Below are positions 35,989 to 44,990 of a stretch of DNA of 64,000 bases, piece by piece. Position numbers and translations under genes: made by a program. This stretch comes from Nitrospira tepida (lineage in GTDB: Bacteria; Nitrospirota; Nitrospiria; Nitrospirales; Nitrospiraceae). The DNA lies in assembly GCF_947241125.1 (NCBI RefSeq), contig NZ_OX365700.1, forward strand, positions 2,326,001-2,390,000, written 5' to 3'. Every line of letters starts with the position of its first letter. Position 1 is the stretch's first letter. The notes below the pieces were generated by a model. That model was not told the DNA's origin, searched no databases, and saw nothing but the letters and a program-made list of their open reading frames with translations.

Positions 35989-38850
35989 CTACTTGGTCTG
36001 AGAGGGAAGCCGGCTGGCGCGGCCGAGCTGATCGAACTCTCGTCGGATAAGCACTTCCACCGCCTTGAAGTGGCGATCGGGCAGATTCTTGAACCGTTTT
36101 CGACAGGCCTCGATGGCTTCCGAAGTGGAGGGATAGTTCCGGGCCACTTGGAACAGGTGGTCCGTGTACTCGATGAGCTTCAGCTCGACGGTGCGAACCA
36201 GGGCAGGGTCCTGGGCAAGGGAGGTCGCGGCCAGGGTCTTATCCCCTCCTGTCTCGGCCAGGGCTTGGAAGCAGAGGCCCTTCAGCCGTTGGGTGACGGT
36301 GCTTCGGTCCCACCCCAGGGCCCTTGCCGTGGCCTGCATGTCGAACCGGTGATTGCGGAGGCATGCCAGCACCGCCCTGTCTCCCGTCACGTCGGGAATG
36401 GAAGCCGAATCGCCACCGCTGCGAGCGGATCGAGGTGGGAAGGGCAGGGCAAGCCGGAGATCGTCGACGCCCAGGAGGGACCTGTCCGTGAGGGCGACCG
36501 CCTGCTCGATACATTGCTGCAACTCGCGGACGTTGTGCGGCCAGGCATGATCCTGCAACGCCTTCAGGGCCTCTTCGGAGAACTTGAGAGCGGGCTTGGC
36601 CATCGCGGCCGCCGCCTTTTTCAGAACATGTTCCGCCAGGAGCGGAATGTCCTCACGGCGGTCGCGCAACGGCGGCAGGGTCACGACCAAACCGCGAAGC
36701 CTGGCGTAGAGATCGGGGCGAAACCAACCCTCTGTGACTCCCTGTGTCAGGTCTCGGTTGGTCGCGGCGATGACGCGGACATCCACGGTCGAGAGTTTGG
36801 TGGCGCCCACGCGATAGAACGTCCGTTCCTGGAGCGCGCGCAGGAGCTTGCCCTGGTGGTCGGGCCGGAGATCGCCGATTTCATCGAGGAAGAGCGTACC
36901 TCGATTCGCCAGCTCGAAATAGCCCGGGCGGTCCTGGGTCGCGCCGCTGAAGCTCCCGCGGACATGCCCGAACAATTCGCTCTCGAACAGCTCCGGCGAG
37001 ATTGCGGCCATGTTGACCGCGACGAACGGCTGAGAGGCCCGTGGGCTGAGCAGATGGATCGCGCGGGCAAAGAGTTCCTTGCCGGTCCCCGATTCCCCAA
37101 GAATCAAAATGGGGATCGGCGTGCGCGCGGCCTTTTTCACCTCGCGGAACACCTTGAGCACGGTCTCATTGCGCGAGAGGATGCCAAATTGCCGGCATTC
37201 CTCGCGAAGGACCTCCAGGTCGGCCTGCGGCAAGCAGTCGTCCGGGACAGAGGCGGCCCTGAGGCCCGCGAGATCCGCCTCCAGCTCAATCAGACGCCGC
37301 CGCGCTTCGATTTCCTTGGCTGTGGCCTCTTCAATCGCCCGCTGCATCTGTTGGGCGGAGGATTCGAGCGAACGGGCCTTCATGGCGGATTCCGCCATCC
37401 CGGCTTGAGCCGCTTCCAGATCTTCCTTGAGTCGCTCAACGAGGGATTCCTGGGAGGCGACAGCTTCCCGCACCGCGGTCAGGTGGGCCTGCACCCGCTG
37501 GACATCCTGTTCAAGCACCCTGATCTGGACGCCGGCGGCCGCCTGTTTCCACAGCAGCGTACCGGCGGTCGCGAGCAACAGGCCGCAGAGGGGAATAAAC
37601 AGCGGCAAGACCAGATGGGAGATAGACAGGGAACCGAAGACCAGGCCCAGATAGGCCGGGATGGTGAGGACGATCCCGATCGTCGCTCGTCCTGGTTTCC
37701 AGGTCAGAAAGAGCCAGGTTGCGAGGGCCGGGAGCAACCAGGAGACTACGATGGCAACCGGTCGTGACGCCGGCCTCGCCCAGCGTCCGATCAACAGTGA
37801 CGCCAGCACATGATAGTCCGTCAGGGGCGGTCTATTGATGCGCCAGGCCGCTTTCTCCCGATCTCTGTTGTCGAGCAGGACGATCCTGTTCGCGAATCGG
37901 GTGCGGAGTTGGTCAAACTCTTTGGCCTCGATCAGGCGCCACAGTTCTTCGGGCCGGATGAGGTTCGCGGAAGACGGGAGGGGGGTCAGCAATGCCGGGA
38001 CCATCAACTGTTCTGTCTTGTCGAGCGGCAGCACCAAGTCCTGTGCGGTTGAAGCGACGGAACCGGTGCCGCGAATTCTCAAGGAAGAACCGGACCGGAA
38101 CGTGAGGTCCGAGGCGGAGAGGTCGGAGGCGGTCATGAAGGCCGCGAGCCCAAAGGCCGGGACCAGCCGATCATTCAACCGAACGAACAGCGGTATCTGC
38201 CGGACCGTTCCATCCCGCTCCGGTGAGACGATCTGATGCCCCGCGTTGGCTGAGGCTTCCAGCAACGAGCCGAACGGCGGGGACAGGAGGAGCGTCTCAG
38301 GCGCACCTGAATAGCGAGGATCGACGACCGACAGCCATTGTCTGTGCGTCAGGTTGGCACCGCTCTCTTGGTCTCCCTGGGATTGGGACTGAGGTCCGCT
38401 CTGAATCAGGGCCAGGGGGATCACGACTCGGCCGCTCTGGGCAATCAATTCGGCCAACAGCGTATCGCCGGCGGCTCCGCCCTGTTCCGGGGAGCTTGGC
38501 GTGGTCAGCGGGTCGAGCAGGCCTATGGCCCGCGCGCCGGCCTGCTCCAACGCATCGACCATCCTCGCGATCTGTTCCCGCCGCAGCCCGGCCTCGGTTG
38601 CCTGGGTCTCGTTCCCGCTGCCGACGATCACGATGCTCTCAACAGCGGGCGGGGCCTGCCGGGTCGCCCACCAATCATACAGGGCCCGGTCGAGCAGGGT
38701 CGTGACTGATCCCCCGGCGGAGAAAAGTCCCGTGCTCAGGATCGCCGAGAGTCCGCCGATCACCGCCGCCTGGATCAGACGCGACGAACGGGTCCGGCGC
38801 GCCAAGAAGTCTGCGGCGGTTTGACCGAGGGCCATCGACGGGATGTGCAT
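35989..38850 (-). CDS. CHASE2-domain sigma-54-dependent transcriptional activator
   Basis: 953 residues from the ATG at 38850 (an ATG at 38940 would overlap the upstream gene by 74 bases). Order: signal-anchor helix, extracytoplasmic CHASE2 sensor domain, three membrane helices around residues 360-430, a coiled coil of about 110 residues, an AAA+ domain with Walker A GESGTGKE and Walker B GTLFLDEIG, and a C-terminal Fis-like helix-turn-helix (MQATARALGWDRSTVTQRL). The sigma-54 contact loop reads GSFSGA instead of GAFTGA. A membrane-bound sensor fused directly to an enhancer-binding protein is unusual. It is 16 bases after the TPR gene. Confidence 0.9.
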   Translation of the reverse strand: MHIPSMALGQTAADFLARRTRSSRLIQAAVIGGLSAILSTGLFSAGGSVTTLLDRALYDWWATRQAPPAVESIVIVGSGNETQATEAGLRREQIARMVDALEQAGARAIGLLDPLTTPSSPEQGGAAGDTLLAELIAQSGRVVIPLALIQSGPQSQSQGDQESGANLTHRQWLSVVDPRYSGAPETLLLSPPFGSLLEASANAGHQIVSPERDGTVRQIPLFVRLNDRLVPAFGLAAFMTASDLSASDLTFRSGSSLRIRGTGSVASTAQDLVLPLDKTEQLMVPALLTPLPSSANLIRPEELWRLIEAKEFDQLRTRFANRIVLLDNRDREKAAWRINRPPLTDYHVLASLLIGRWARPASRPVAIVVSWLLPALATWLFLTWKPGRATIGIVLTIPAYLGLVFGSLSISHLVLPLFIPLCGLLLATAGTLLWKQAAAGVQIRVLEQDVQRVQAHLTAVREAVASQESLVERLKEDLEAAQAGMAESAMKARSLESSAQQMQRAIEEATAKEIEARRRLIELEADLAGLRAASVPDDCLPQADLEVLREECRQFGILSRNETVLKVFREVKKAARTPIPILILGESGTGKELFARAIHLLSPRASQPFVAVNMAAISPELFESELFGHVRGSFSGATQDRPGYFELANRGTLFLDEIGDLRPDHQGKLLRALQERTFYRVGATKLSTVDVRVIAATNRDLTQGVTEGWFRPDLYARLRGLVVTLPPLRDRREDIPLLAEHVLKKAAAAMAKPALKFSEEALKALQDHAWPHNVRELQQCIEQAVALTDRSLLGVDDLRLALPFPPRSARSGGDSASIPDVTGDRAVLACLRNHRFDMQATARALGWDRSTVTQRLKGLCFQALAETGGDKTLAATSLAQDPALVRTVELKLIEYTDHLFQVARNYPSTSEAIEACRKRFKNLPDRHFKAVEVLIRREFDQLGRASRLPSQTK

Positions 38851-38866
38851 CTGTATGATGGTTCGG

Positions 38867-40513
38867 CTACGGTGCCGTGCCGGCCTGTTTGGCTTGGTCG
38901 GCCGGTGGCGTCGCGCCGTTGGCGGCGGCGGCCCAGTCATTGAGCAATTGGTCCGCCTTGATTCCGTGCAGCCCCTTGAGGAGGCCCAGGGCGCTCTGTC
39001 TGTCCGCCGGAACGCCGAGGCCGAGGGCGCGGATGCGCGCCAGCGTCAACTTGGCCTGGGGCACTCCGTCTGCGGCCGCCGATTCGAAGTAACGCAAAAT
39101 GCGGGGGTCGAAGGGCGGCACGATTGGGTCCGCTCCCTTCTCGTAGATGAGGGCCAATTGCGAGCCGGCCAGGGTATCCATGGCACTGGCTTCCCTGATC
39201 AGCACGGGGATGGCCTCCCCGATGTGGTTGAGGGCCAGCAGGTGGCCGCCGAGGCTGTCTTCGTTGTCGTTGCGGCTGATCGAGGGAAACTCCTTCCAGA
39301 GCGCCTCGCGATAGGCGGCGAAGGCCTGCGCGGCCTTGATGCCCTCCGGACTGTCCGGCCATTTATATATGGCCCGGCGAAGACGCGCCAGGGCATCATG
39401 GGCTTCCTGCACGCCTTGATCCTCCGCCGCCATCCACCATTGCACGGCGGTTCCCATCTGTTTCTCGATCCCGCTGCCGGAGGCATAGGCGGCGCCGATA
39501 AAATATTGGGCTCGGGGATGGCCCGCGGCGGCCGCCGTCGCAAATTCGACGGCGGCGTCCCTTGTCCGCTTGGTCAATTTCAACAACAGCCCCAGTTGGT
39601 AATGGGCGTCCGCCGAATCAGGCTTCAACTCCACGACGCGGCGGAAGGCCTCGATGGCCCCGGCCGTATCGCCGAGGCTGTAGCGCACCAGGCCCAGCGC
39701 ATAGTGTACCTGGGGCCAGGAGGGCTGCTGGGCGACGGCGGTATTCAAGGCGGCCTGTGCTTCCTTCCAATGACGTTTGGCCATCAACAACATGGCGATC
39801 TTGAGATGGGCCAGGGTGACCTGCGGATCGCGCTGGATCACGCGGCGGTATTCCTCAAGCGCCCCGTCCATGTCGCCCAGCCCGGCGAGCGCCTCTCCAA
39901 GCTCAAGCCGGGCATCGATCAAATCCGGGTAGTCGCGGACCGTTTCGCGAAACTTGGTTGCGGCGTCCAGGTATTCACCCCTGTGCAAGAGAGCCTTCGC
40001 CTCATCCAATGGGTTGGCGGGAAGCGTGGCTGCCTCAGGCGCCGGCTGCGTCGGAGGAGCTGTTTCCGCAGTTTCTGCTGTTTCCGCTGTTTCTTGGCCG
40101 GGCGCCGGCTCCTGAACGACCGGTTCAGGAGGAGGTGCTCCTTCCGCCGGAGGAGGCACGGTGGCGGCGGGAGCCGGGACGTGCGGCGAGGGAAGGGGAC
40201 TCTCTTCCACTTGCGGAGTCGGCAGGGTGAGTTCCGGTGGGAGATCCGGGCGAGGTTGCGGCTGGGCAGCCGTGCCGGAGCCGGGGCTGGTCAGGTCGGG
40301 CGGCGCGGCGAGGGAGGAATCCGAATCGCGGTTGCTCTGAGGTTCGGAAGCTTGGTTGCCTTCCGGACCGGAACCTTGAGGGCCGGAGGGAGGGGCGGAT
40401 TCGGTCGAAGCGGGCTGCGAAGGGCCTTCAATGACCGGTTGCGCAAACGGGGCGGAGCCATCGGCTTCGAGCGCAAGGAACCAGAGGAGGACCAATCTGA
40501 GCAGGAGTTTCAT
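38867..40513 (-). CDS. exported TPR/Sel1-repeat protein with proline-rich N-terminal region
   Basis: 548 residues. A signal peptide (MKLLLRLVLLWFLALEADG) leads to about 140 residues rich in Pro, Ala, Ser and Glu, including the tandem AET-AET-AET. From about residue 175 TPR motifs follow (ALLHRGEYLDAATKFRETVR, LGDMDGALEEYRRVIQRDP, LGDTAGAIEAFRRVVELKP), and then Sel1-like repeats (GHPRAQYFIGAAYASGSG, GVPQAKLTLARIRALGLG). TPR/Sel1 proteins serve as assembly platforms. It is first in an operon with the CHASE2 activator, so it may belong to the same sensing or surface module. Confidence 0.85.
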   Translation of the reverse strand: MKLLLRLVLLWFLALEADGSAPFAQPVIEGPSQPASTESAPPSGPQGSGPEGNQASEPQSNRDSDSSLAAPPDLTSPGSGTAAQPQPRPDLPPELTLPTPQVEESPLPSPHVPAPAATVPPPAEGAPPPEPVVQEPAPGQETAETAETAETAPPTQPAPEAATLPANPLDEAKALLHRGEYLDAATKFRETVRDYPDLIDARLELGEALAGLGDMDGALEEYRRVIQRDPQVTLAHLKIAMLLMAKRHWKEAQAALNTAVAQQPSWPQVHYALGLVRYSLGDTAGAIEAFRRVVELKPDSADAHYQLGLLLKLTKRTRDAAVEFATAAAAGHPRAQYFIGAAYASGSGIEKQMGTAVQWWMAAEDQGVQEAHDALARLRRAIYKWPDSPEGIKAAQAFAAYREALWKEFPSISRNDNEDSLGGHLLALNHIGEAIPVLIREASAMDTLAGSQLALIYEKGADPIVPPFDPRILRYFESAAADGVPQAKLTLARIRALGLGVPADRQSALGLLKGLHGIKADQLLNDWAAAANGATPPADQAKQAGTAP

Positions 40514-40547
40514 GGTATTTCGCTCGGCACGCAGTCACGCGATTCCC

Positions 40548-40556
40548 ATTATAGCA
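40548..40556 (-). promoter_or_regulatory. extended -10 promoter for the TPR-activator operon
   Basis: On the minus strand TGC-TATAAT gives a perfect -10 hexamer (40548-40553) with the extended TGn motif in front. The start would be near 40541, about 28 bases before the TPR gene ATG. No clear -35 is seen, as usual for extended -10 promoters. Confidence 0.6.
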
Positions 40557-40719
40557 ATCAGACCGTCTCCGTTACATCTTCGGCCTGACTCATCCTTCCG
40601 CTCTTGAACATGGTGAGGCTGCCGCTGTAACGTAGTCGAACGATACGGTCCGCCGGACGAGCAACCCTCCGGAGCTGTCGTCTTACATCCTTATAAATCT
40701 TCTACAAAGGAGGAATACC

Positions 40720-41355
40720 ATGCCATTGCGACTAGGCGATGAAGCCCCCAATTTTACGGCCGATACGACCGAGGGCAAGATCAACTTTCACGAGTGGCTG
40801 GGCAACGGATGGGGCATTCTCTTCTCGCACCCCAAGGACTTTACGCCCGTCTGCACCACCGAGCTGGGCTACATGGCGAAGATCGCGAACGAGTTCAAAA
40901 AACGGAACGTCAAGATTCTTGCCGTGAGCGTCGACCCGCTCGATGCCCATAAGGGATGGATCAACGACATCAATGAAACGCAAAACTGCACCGTGAACTA
41001 TCCGCTGATCGCCGACCCGGACAAGAAGGTCGCGACGCTCTACGACATGATCCACCCGAACGCGCTCGACAATATGACCGTCCGGTCCGTGTTCGTGATC
41101 GGACCGGACAAGAAGATCAAGCTTACCCTGACCTACCCAGCCTCCTGCGGCAGGAACTTCGACGAATTGCTGAGGGTCATCGATTCGCTGCAACTGACCG
41201 CGAACTATAAGGTGGCCACCCCGGTGAACTGGAGGGAAGGGCAGGACTGCATCATCACCCCGGCGGTCAACGACGAAGAGGCCAAGCAGCTCTTCCCGAA
41301 GGGCTTCAAGACCATCAAGCCCTATCTCCGCTACACCCCGCAGCCGAATAAGTAA
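40720..41355 (+). CDS. 1-Cys peroxiredoxin (Prx6 type)
   Basis: 211 residues. The peroxidatic cysteine is C45 in HPKDFTPVCTTELG; the length and the C-terminal extension after about residue 150 (VNWREGQDCIITPAVND) are those of the Prx6 subfamily, which reduces hydrogen peroxide and organic peroxides and lacks the usual resolving cysteine. AAAGGAGG precedes the ATG, and TATAAA at 40692-40697 could be the -10. A strong terminator follows at 41380. It is divergent from the TPR-activator operon. Confidence 0.95.
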   Translation: MPLRLGDEAPNFTADTTEGKINFHEWLGNGWGILFSHPKDFTPVCTTELGYMAKIANEFKKRNVKILAVSVDPLDAHKGWINDINETQNCTVNYPLIADPDKKVATLYDMIHPNALDNMTVRSVFVIGPDKKIKLTLTYPASCGRNFDELLRVIDSLQLTANYKVATPVNWREGQDCIITPAVNDEEAKQLFPKGFKTIKPYLRYTPQPNK

Positions 41356-41379
41356 GGGCCTGGGGCCGGTCTGAACGGA

Positions 41380-41411
41380 GAAGAGCCGCTTTCGAGCGGC
41401 TCTTCTTTTTT
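41380..41411 (+). terminator. Rho-independent terminator of the peroxiredoxin gene
   Basis: GAAGAGCCGCT (41380-41390), loop TTCG, AGCGGCTCTTC (41395-41405), then six T. A perfect 11 bp stem with a stable tetraloop, 25 bases after the stop. Confidence 0.95.
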
Positions 41412-41453
41412 CGGCTCCTGAGAGGTCCGAGATGATCGTTTCTGTTCGAGCGG

Positions 41454-43718
41454 CTACACCAATAGCAGGCCCGCTTGTTTGACTGTTCGCCAGGCGCTCT
41501 TCCGTGACCAGGAGTCGAACGCCGAGGGGCCGCCGAACGGATAGGTCTCTCGCATCTCTGCCAATCTCCGGTAAGCCGGCGGTGATTGTTTGTTCCGAGT
41601 ATTAGCGGCCGCGATCAGTTCCAGCAACCATTGCGCCTGTGGCTTGTCGAGGCGGATGCGACGATCCTCCGTTTCGTTCGGGAGAATGACCGTACAGCGC
41701 TGCCTGTCGGTCTGTTCGATGACCGGCTGCCCTCCGATCCAGACCAGTTGCCTGTTGTGATCGGCGAGGGAGCGGCCGGCAGGCTTCGATGGTTTTACGG
41801 CGCGTGCGATCCAATCGCGCGGGACGGTCGTTACAGGCGCGCGGTGGGTAAACCAGCGATGGACCGGCCTCTCAAATCCTTGCCGTTCCATATAGGCTGA
41901 GAGCGCGGTGCGAAGGCCGAGCCCCAGCCAATCGGGAACCCTGGCCGACCGGTCTTCATGGACCAGATCGTTTTCCGCAAACCCTTGAAACGCCGGTCCA
42001 AGAATCCCGATGCCGTGGCGGCCGGGGTCGAGGCCGATTGGGCTGTGGGCGGTGGCGACGAATTTGTGCCAGAACGCGGATTGAATCAGATCCGCGGCGA
42101 AGAGTTGCCGGACCCGTTCGAGGCTGTCGACCGTTTCTTGGATCGTCTCGCTCGGGAATCCATACATCAGGTACGCATGGATAAGCACGCCGGCCTGCCG
42201 AAAGGCCGAAGCGACCCGAACGGTTTGATCCACCGTGATGCCCTTGTCCATTTTGGCCAGCAGGCGATCGGACGCTACTTCAAGGCCGGCGCTGACGGCG
42301 ATGCAGCCTGATGCGGCCAAGAGCCGGCAGAGATCCGGCGTGAAGGCTTCCTCGAAACGGATGTTGCCCCACCAGGAGATCGTCAAGCCCTTTTCCAACA
42401 GCCGCAGCGCCAGCGATTTGAGCGAGGCCGGAGGGGCGGCCTCATCGACAAAGTGGAACCCGCGCCGGCCTGTTTCCTGGATCAATGTCTCGATGCGTCC
42501 GAGCAAGACCTCCGTGGCCGCAGCTTCATAGTTGCCGATGTAATCCAGCCCGACATCGCAAAAGGTGCAGCGCTTCCAGTAGCAGCCGTGGGCGACGGTC
42601 AGTTTGTTCCAATGACCGTCGGACCAGAGGCGATGCATTGCATTGGTCGTGTCAAGGATCGAGAGGTAGCGATCAAGCGGAAGGCCGTCGTAGGTCGGCG
42701 TGCCGATCTCCTGTATCGAAAAGTCCGATTCCGAGGCGGCGGACGTAAAGACCACGCTGTTCTGCTGGCGAAAATAGGTTCGGCACAGCGAGGTCACTGA
42801 CCTCCGACTGGACAGGTATTCCGCGAGGCAGAGCAGCGGCCGTTCTCCATCGTCCAAGGTGACAAAGTCCACATAGTTGAAGACTCTGGGGTCTTGCAAC
42901 CGACGAAGTTCCGTGTTGGCATAGCCGCCGCCCAGCGCGACGGTCACGGTTGGATCAGTCGCCTTGAGCCATTGAGCGATCCGAAAGGCTCCGTAGAGGT
43001 TCCCCGGAAAGGGCACGGTGAGGCCGACTAACGAAGCTCGAACGGCTGTCATATGTCGAGCCAGCGCCTCAAGCATCAGGCGATCGGTCAGCGACGGGGT
43101 GGCGGATAGCGATTGAAGAACTTGATCGAACGATGAAGCGGAGGTGCCCACATGCTCGGCATAACGGCTCAAGGCAAACTGAGGAGCGACAGTTGCTTGG
43201 ATCAGGTCCGCAATGTCTTCGAGATAAAGCGTGGCCAGATGTTTGGCCTGATCCAAGGTGGACAAAGTGCCTGAACGCTTGTCCGAATCCAGGAGGCGCG
43301 CAAATCTGGGACCCTGAGGAAGGAATCGGCCCTGACAGATGCGCGTGGCCAGGGATGGATCTCTGCCCTGGAGGAAGGCAACCACTTCATCGATCGAGTG
43401 GACATAGGCCTGTTCGAGGGCCAACATCTGTCTGGCCTCGCCCGGAAGGTTATCCGACTGTGGCCTGATGGTCTCGAAGACCTCCTGCAACCCCTTCTTG
43501 GAGAACAGAGAGAGGACCAGCTCAATGCCGAGGTCTGCTTGAAACGTCTCATAGCCGCGGGAGCGCAGAAATCCGGTCAGATAAGCGGTCGAAGGATAGG
43601 GCGTGTTGAGCTGGGTCAGGGGCGGAATGATCAGCAAGACCCTGGGGCGTCCTATCCCTTGGGTCTGGACAAGATTCTCACTGTTGGGTGGGGTGGCCGA
43701 AGGTGCGATCAGGGCCAT
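41454..43718 (-). CDS. B12-binding-like radical SAM protein
   Basis: 754 residues. The N-terminal region (RPRVLLIIPPLTQLNTPYPS then TAYLTGFLRSRGYETFQADL) and the segment around residues 225-290 (LVGLTVPFPGNLYGAFRIA, VTVALGGGYANTELR) have the Rossmann pattern of B12-binding radical SAM enzymes, without the His ligand motif DxHxxG. The cluster motif is GCYWKRCTFC, a C-x4-C-x2-C spacing rather than C-x3-C-x2-C. It is followed by FHFVDEAAPP and GLEVASDRLLAKMDKGIT, typical of the radical SAM barrel. The product is not predictable. It starts three bases after the RuBisCO-like gene and is surely cotranscribed. Confidence 0.85.
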   Translation of the reverse strand: MALIAPSATPPNSENLVQTQGIGRPRVLLIIPPLTQLNTPYPSTAYLTGFLRSRGYETFQADLGIELVLSLFSKKGLQEVFETIRPQSDNLPGEARQMLALEQAYVHSIDEVVAFLQGRDPSLATRICQGRFLPQGPRFARLLDSDKRSGTLSTLDQAKHLATLYLEDIADLIQATVAPQFALSRYAEHVGTSASSFDQVLQSLSATPSLTDRLMLEALARHMTAVRASLVGLTVPFPGNLYGAFRIAQWLKATDPTVTVALGGGYANTELRRLQDPRVFNYVDFVTLDDGERPLLCLAEYLSSRRSVTSLCRTYFRQQNSVVFTSAASESDFSIQEIGTPTYDGLPLDRYLSILDTTNAMHRLWSDGHWNKLTVAHGCYWKRCTFCDVGLDYIGNYEAAATEVLLGRIETLIQETGRRGFHFVDEAAPPASLKSLALRLLEKGLTISWWGNIRFEEAFTPDLCRLLAASGCIAVSAGLEVASDRLLAKMDKGITVDQTVRVASAFRQAGVLIHAYLMYGFPSETIQETVDSLERVRQLFAADLIQSAFWHKFVATAHSPIGLDPGRHGIGILGPAFQGFAENDLVHEDRSARVPDWLGLGLRTALSAYMERQGFERPVHRWFTHRAPVTTVPRDWIARAVKPSKPAGRSLADHNRQLVWIGGQPVIEQTDRQRCTVILPNETEDRRIRLDKPQAQWLLELIAAANTRNKQSPPAYRRLAEMRETYPFGGPSAFDSWSRKSAWRTVKQAGLLLV

Positions 43719-43721
43719 GGG

Positions 43722-44897
43722 TCAGGACTGTCGGTTTGAGGACAGGGACCGGCTGATCTCTTGGATGAATTGCCGGCAGCCGTTCACAAGTCCGTCCGGA
43801 TGTTTCTGAATTCGGCTCCCCAGAATATAGACTACGTTCGCTCCGTACACTGATGTCATCTCCGCAATCTGCTCGAAGCCCATCCGGCCGGCGGCGCTGG
43901 GAAACATCGATCTCGTTCCGCCGAACGGCTCCGACGTCGTGCGCGCGATCGCCAGGCAGTCCTCTCTGGTCATGACATAGTCGCCGCCATAGGTCGGATA
44001 GAGGCTGATGTCCGCTCCCATCAACCGCGGGAGCTGGCCGTAGAGAAGGGCAGGAGCGATACCGGTTTCGCGGTTGACCGCGTAGGTGCCCAGCAGAGCG
44101 GGGTGACTCAGGATCGGAAGTTTCAGCTCCTGGTCGCTTGCCAGCAGACGCAAGGTCTCATAGCCCGCAAGCCCGGGACAGACGAGCAGGGCGCCGGCTC
44201 CAGCGGTCTTTGCGAACAGGGCGCGATCTCGCGCTGCCGGGAGGGCCGAACCGATATGCGGGGCGTAGAGGCAGTGCTGTCCGGTTTCACGATTGGCGTG
44301 GGTCACCGCCTCCGCGCAGGCCCGTACCCGATCTTCGAAGCGGCAAAAGGGCTGATCGTTGAGCCCTTGATCGTCCTTGACTAGATCGATGCCCGCAGAG
44401 GCGAATTGATAGGCAAGGTCGGCGAGGTCCCGCACGGACAGGCCCAGCGGCTTGAGCACGGCACAGACCAGCGGGCGATGGGAAATTCCCAGGAGGGTCC
44501 TGAGGCCCGCTTGCCCGAAACGCGGACCGGTCCAGCCGTCGAGTCCCTGTTCCGGCAGGTCAATCCTTGTCACGCGGATGCCGCGCTTGAGGCTGGTCGT
44601 GCCGTAAACCAGATGGAGCAGATCCACGGAGCTGGCCTGAGCCAGCTCGACCGGGAAGCTGATCCTGGCGATCCATGAGCCGGCTCCGGCTGCTTCAAAC
44701 GATTCGATCCGGCCGAGCAACTGGTCCCGGATGGGCCCGTCGGGAATAATCTCCTCTGCCGCCTCCACAGTTTGGTCGATGCAGATCAGGTCGGCCTGCC
44801 GTCGTGCTTGGCGTTCGTCGCCGATGATGCAATACGTGACCGGCAGCCTGAGGCCGGAGAGAGAATCCGAAAGGGATGCGGAGGGCGAGACATCCAC
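43722..44897 (-). CDS. RuBisCO-like protein (form IV)
   Basis: 391 residues from a GTG at 44897; the start is uncertain because no ATG fits. The RuBisCO large-subunit fold is clear: YGTTSLKRGIRVTRIDLP, CAVLKPLGLSVRDLADLAY, AGIDLVKDDQGLNDQPFCRF, CLYAPHIGS, ILSHPALLGTY and FPSAAGRMGFEQ. The carbamylated Lys and one metal Asp are kept in VKDDQ, but the metal-binding Glu is Gln and the loop-6 Lys is missing, so it cannot be a CO2-fixing enzyme. Known relatives act as enolases, isomerases or decarboxylases on phosphorylated sugars or sugar acids. Operon with the B12-radical SAM gene. Confidence 0.85.
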   Translation of the reverse strand: MDVSPSASLSDSLSGLRLPVTYCIIGDERQARRQADLICIDQTVEAAEEIIPDGPIRDQLLGRIESFEAAGAGSWIARISFPVELAQASSVDLLHLVYGTTSLKRGIRVTRIDLPEQGLDGWTGPRFGQAGLRTLLGISHRPLVCAVLKPLGLSVRDLADLAYQFASAGIDLVKDDQGLNDQPFCRFEDRVRACAEAVTHANRETGQHCLYAPHIGSALPAARDRALFAKTAGAGALLVCPGLAGYETLRLLASDQELKLPILSHPALLGTYAVNRETGIAPALLYGQLPRLMGADISLYPTYGGDYVMTREDCLAIARTTSEPFGGTRSMFPSAAGRMGFEQIAEMTSVYGANVVYILGSRIQKHPDGLVNGCRQFIQEISRSLSSNRQS

Positions 44898-44990
44898 AAT
44901 GGAAGAGAAGTAGCATAGGCGATCGGGCTGCTGCCAGCCCCGCCGGTCCTGATGAACGGGACCTTGAGCACGGCAACAAAAGGAGCCAGC

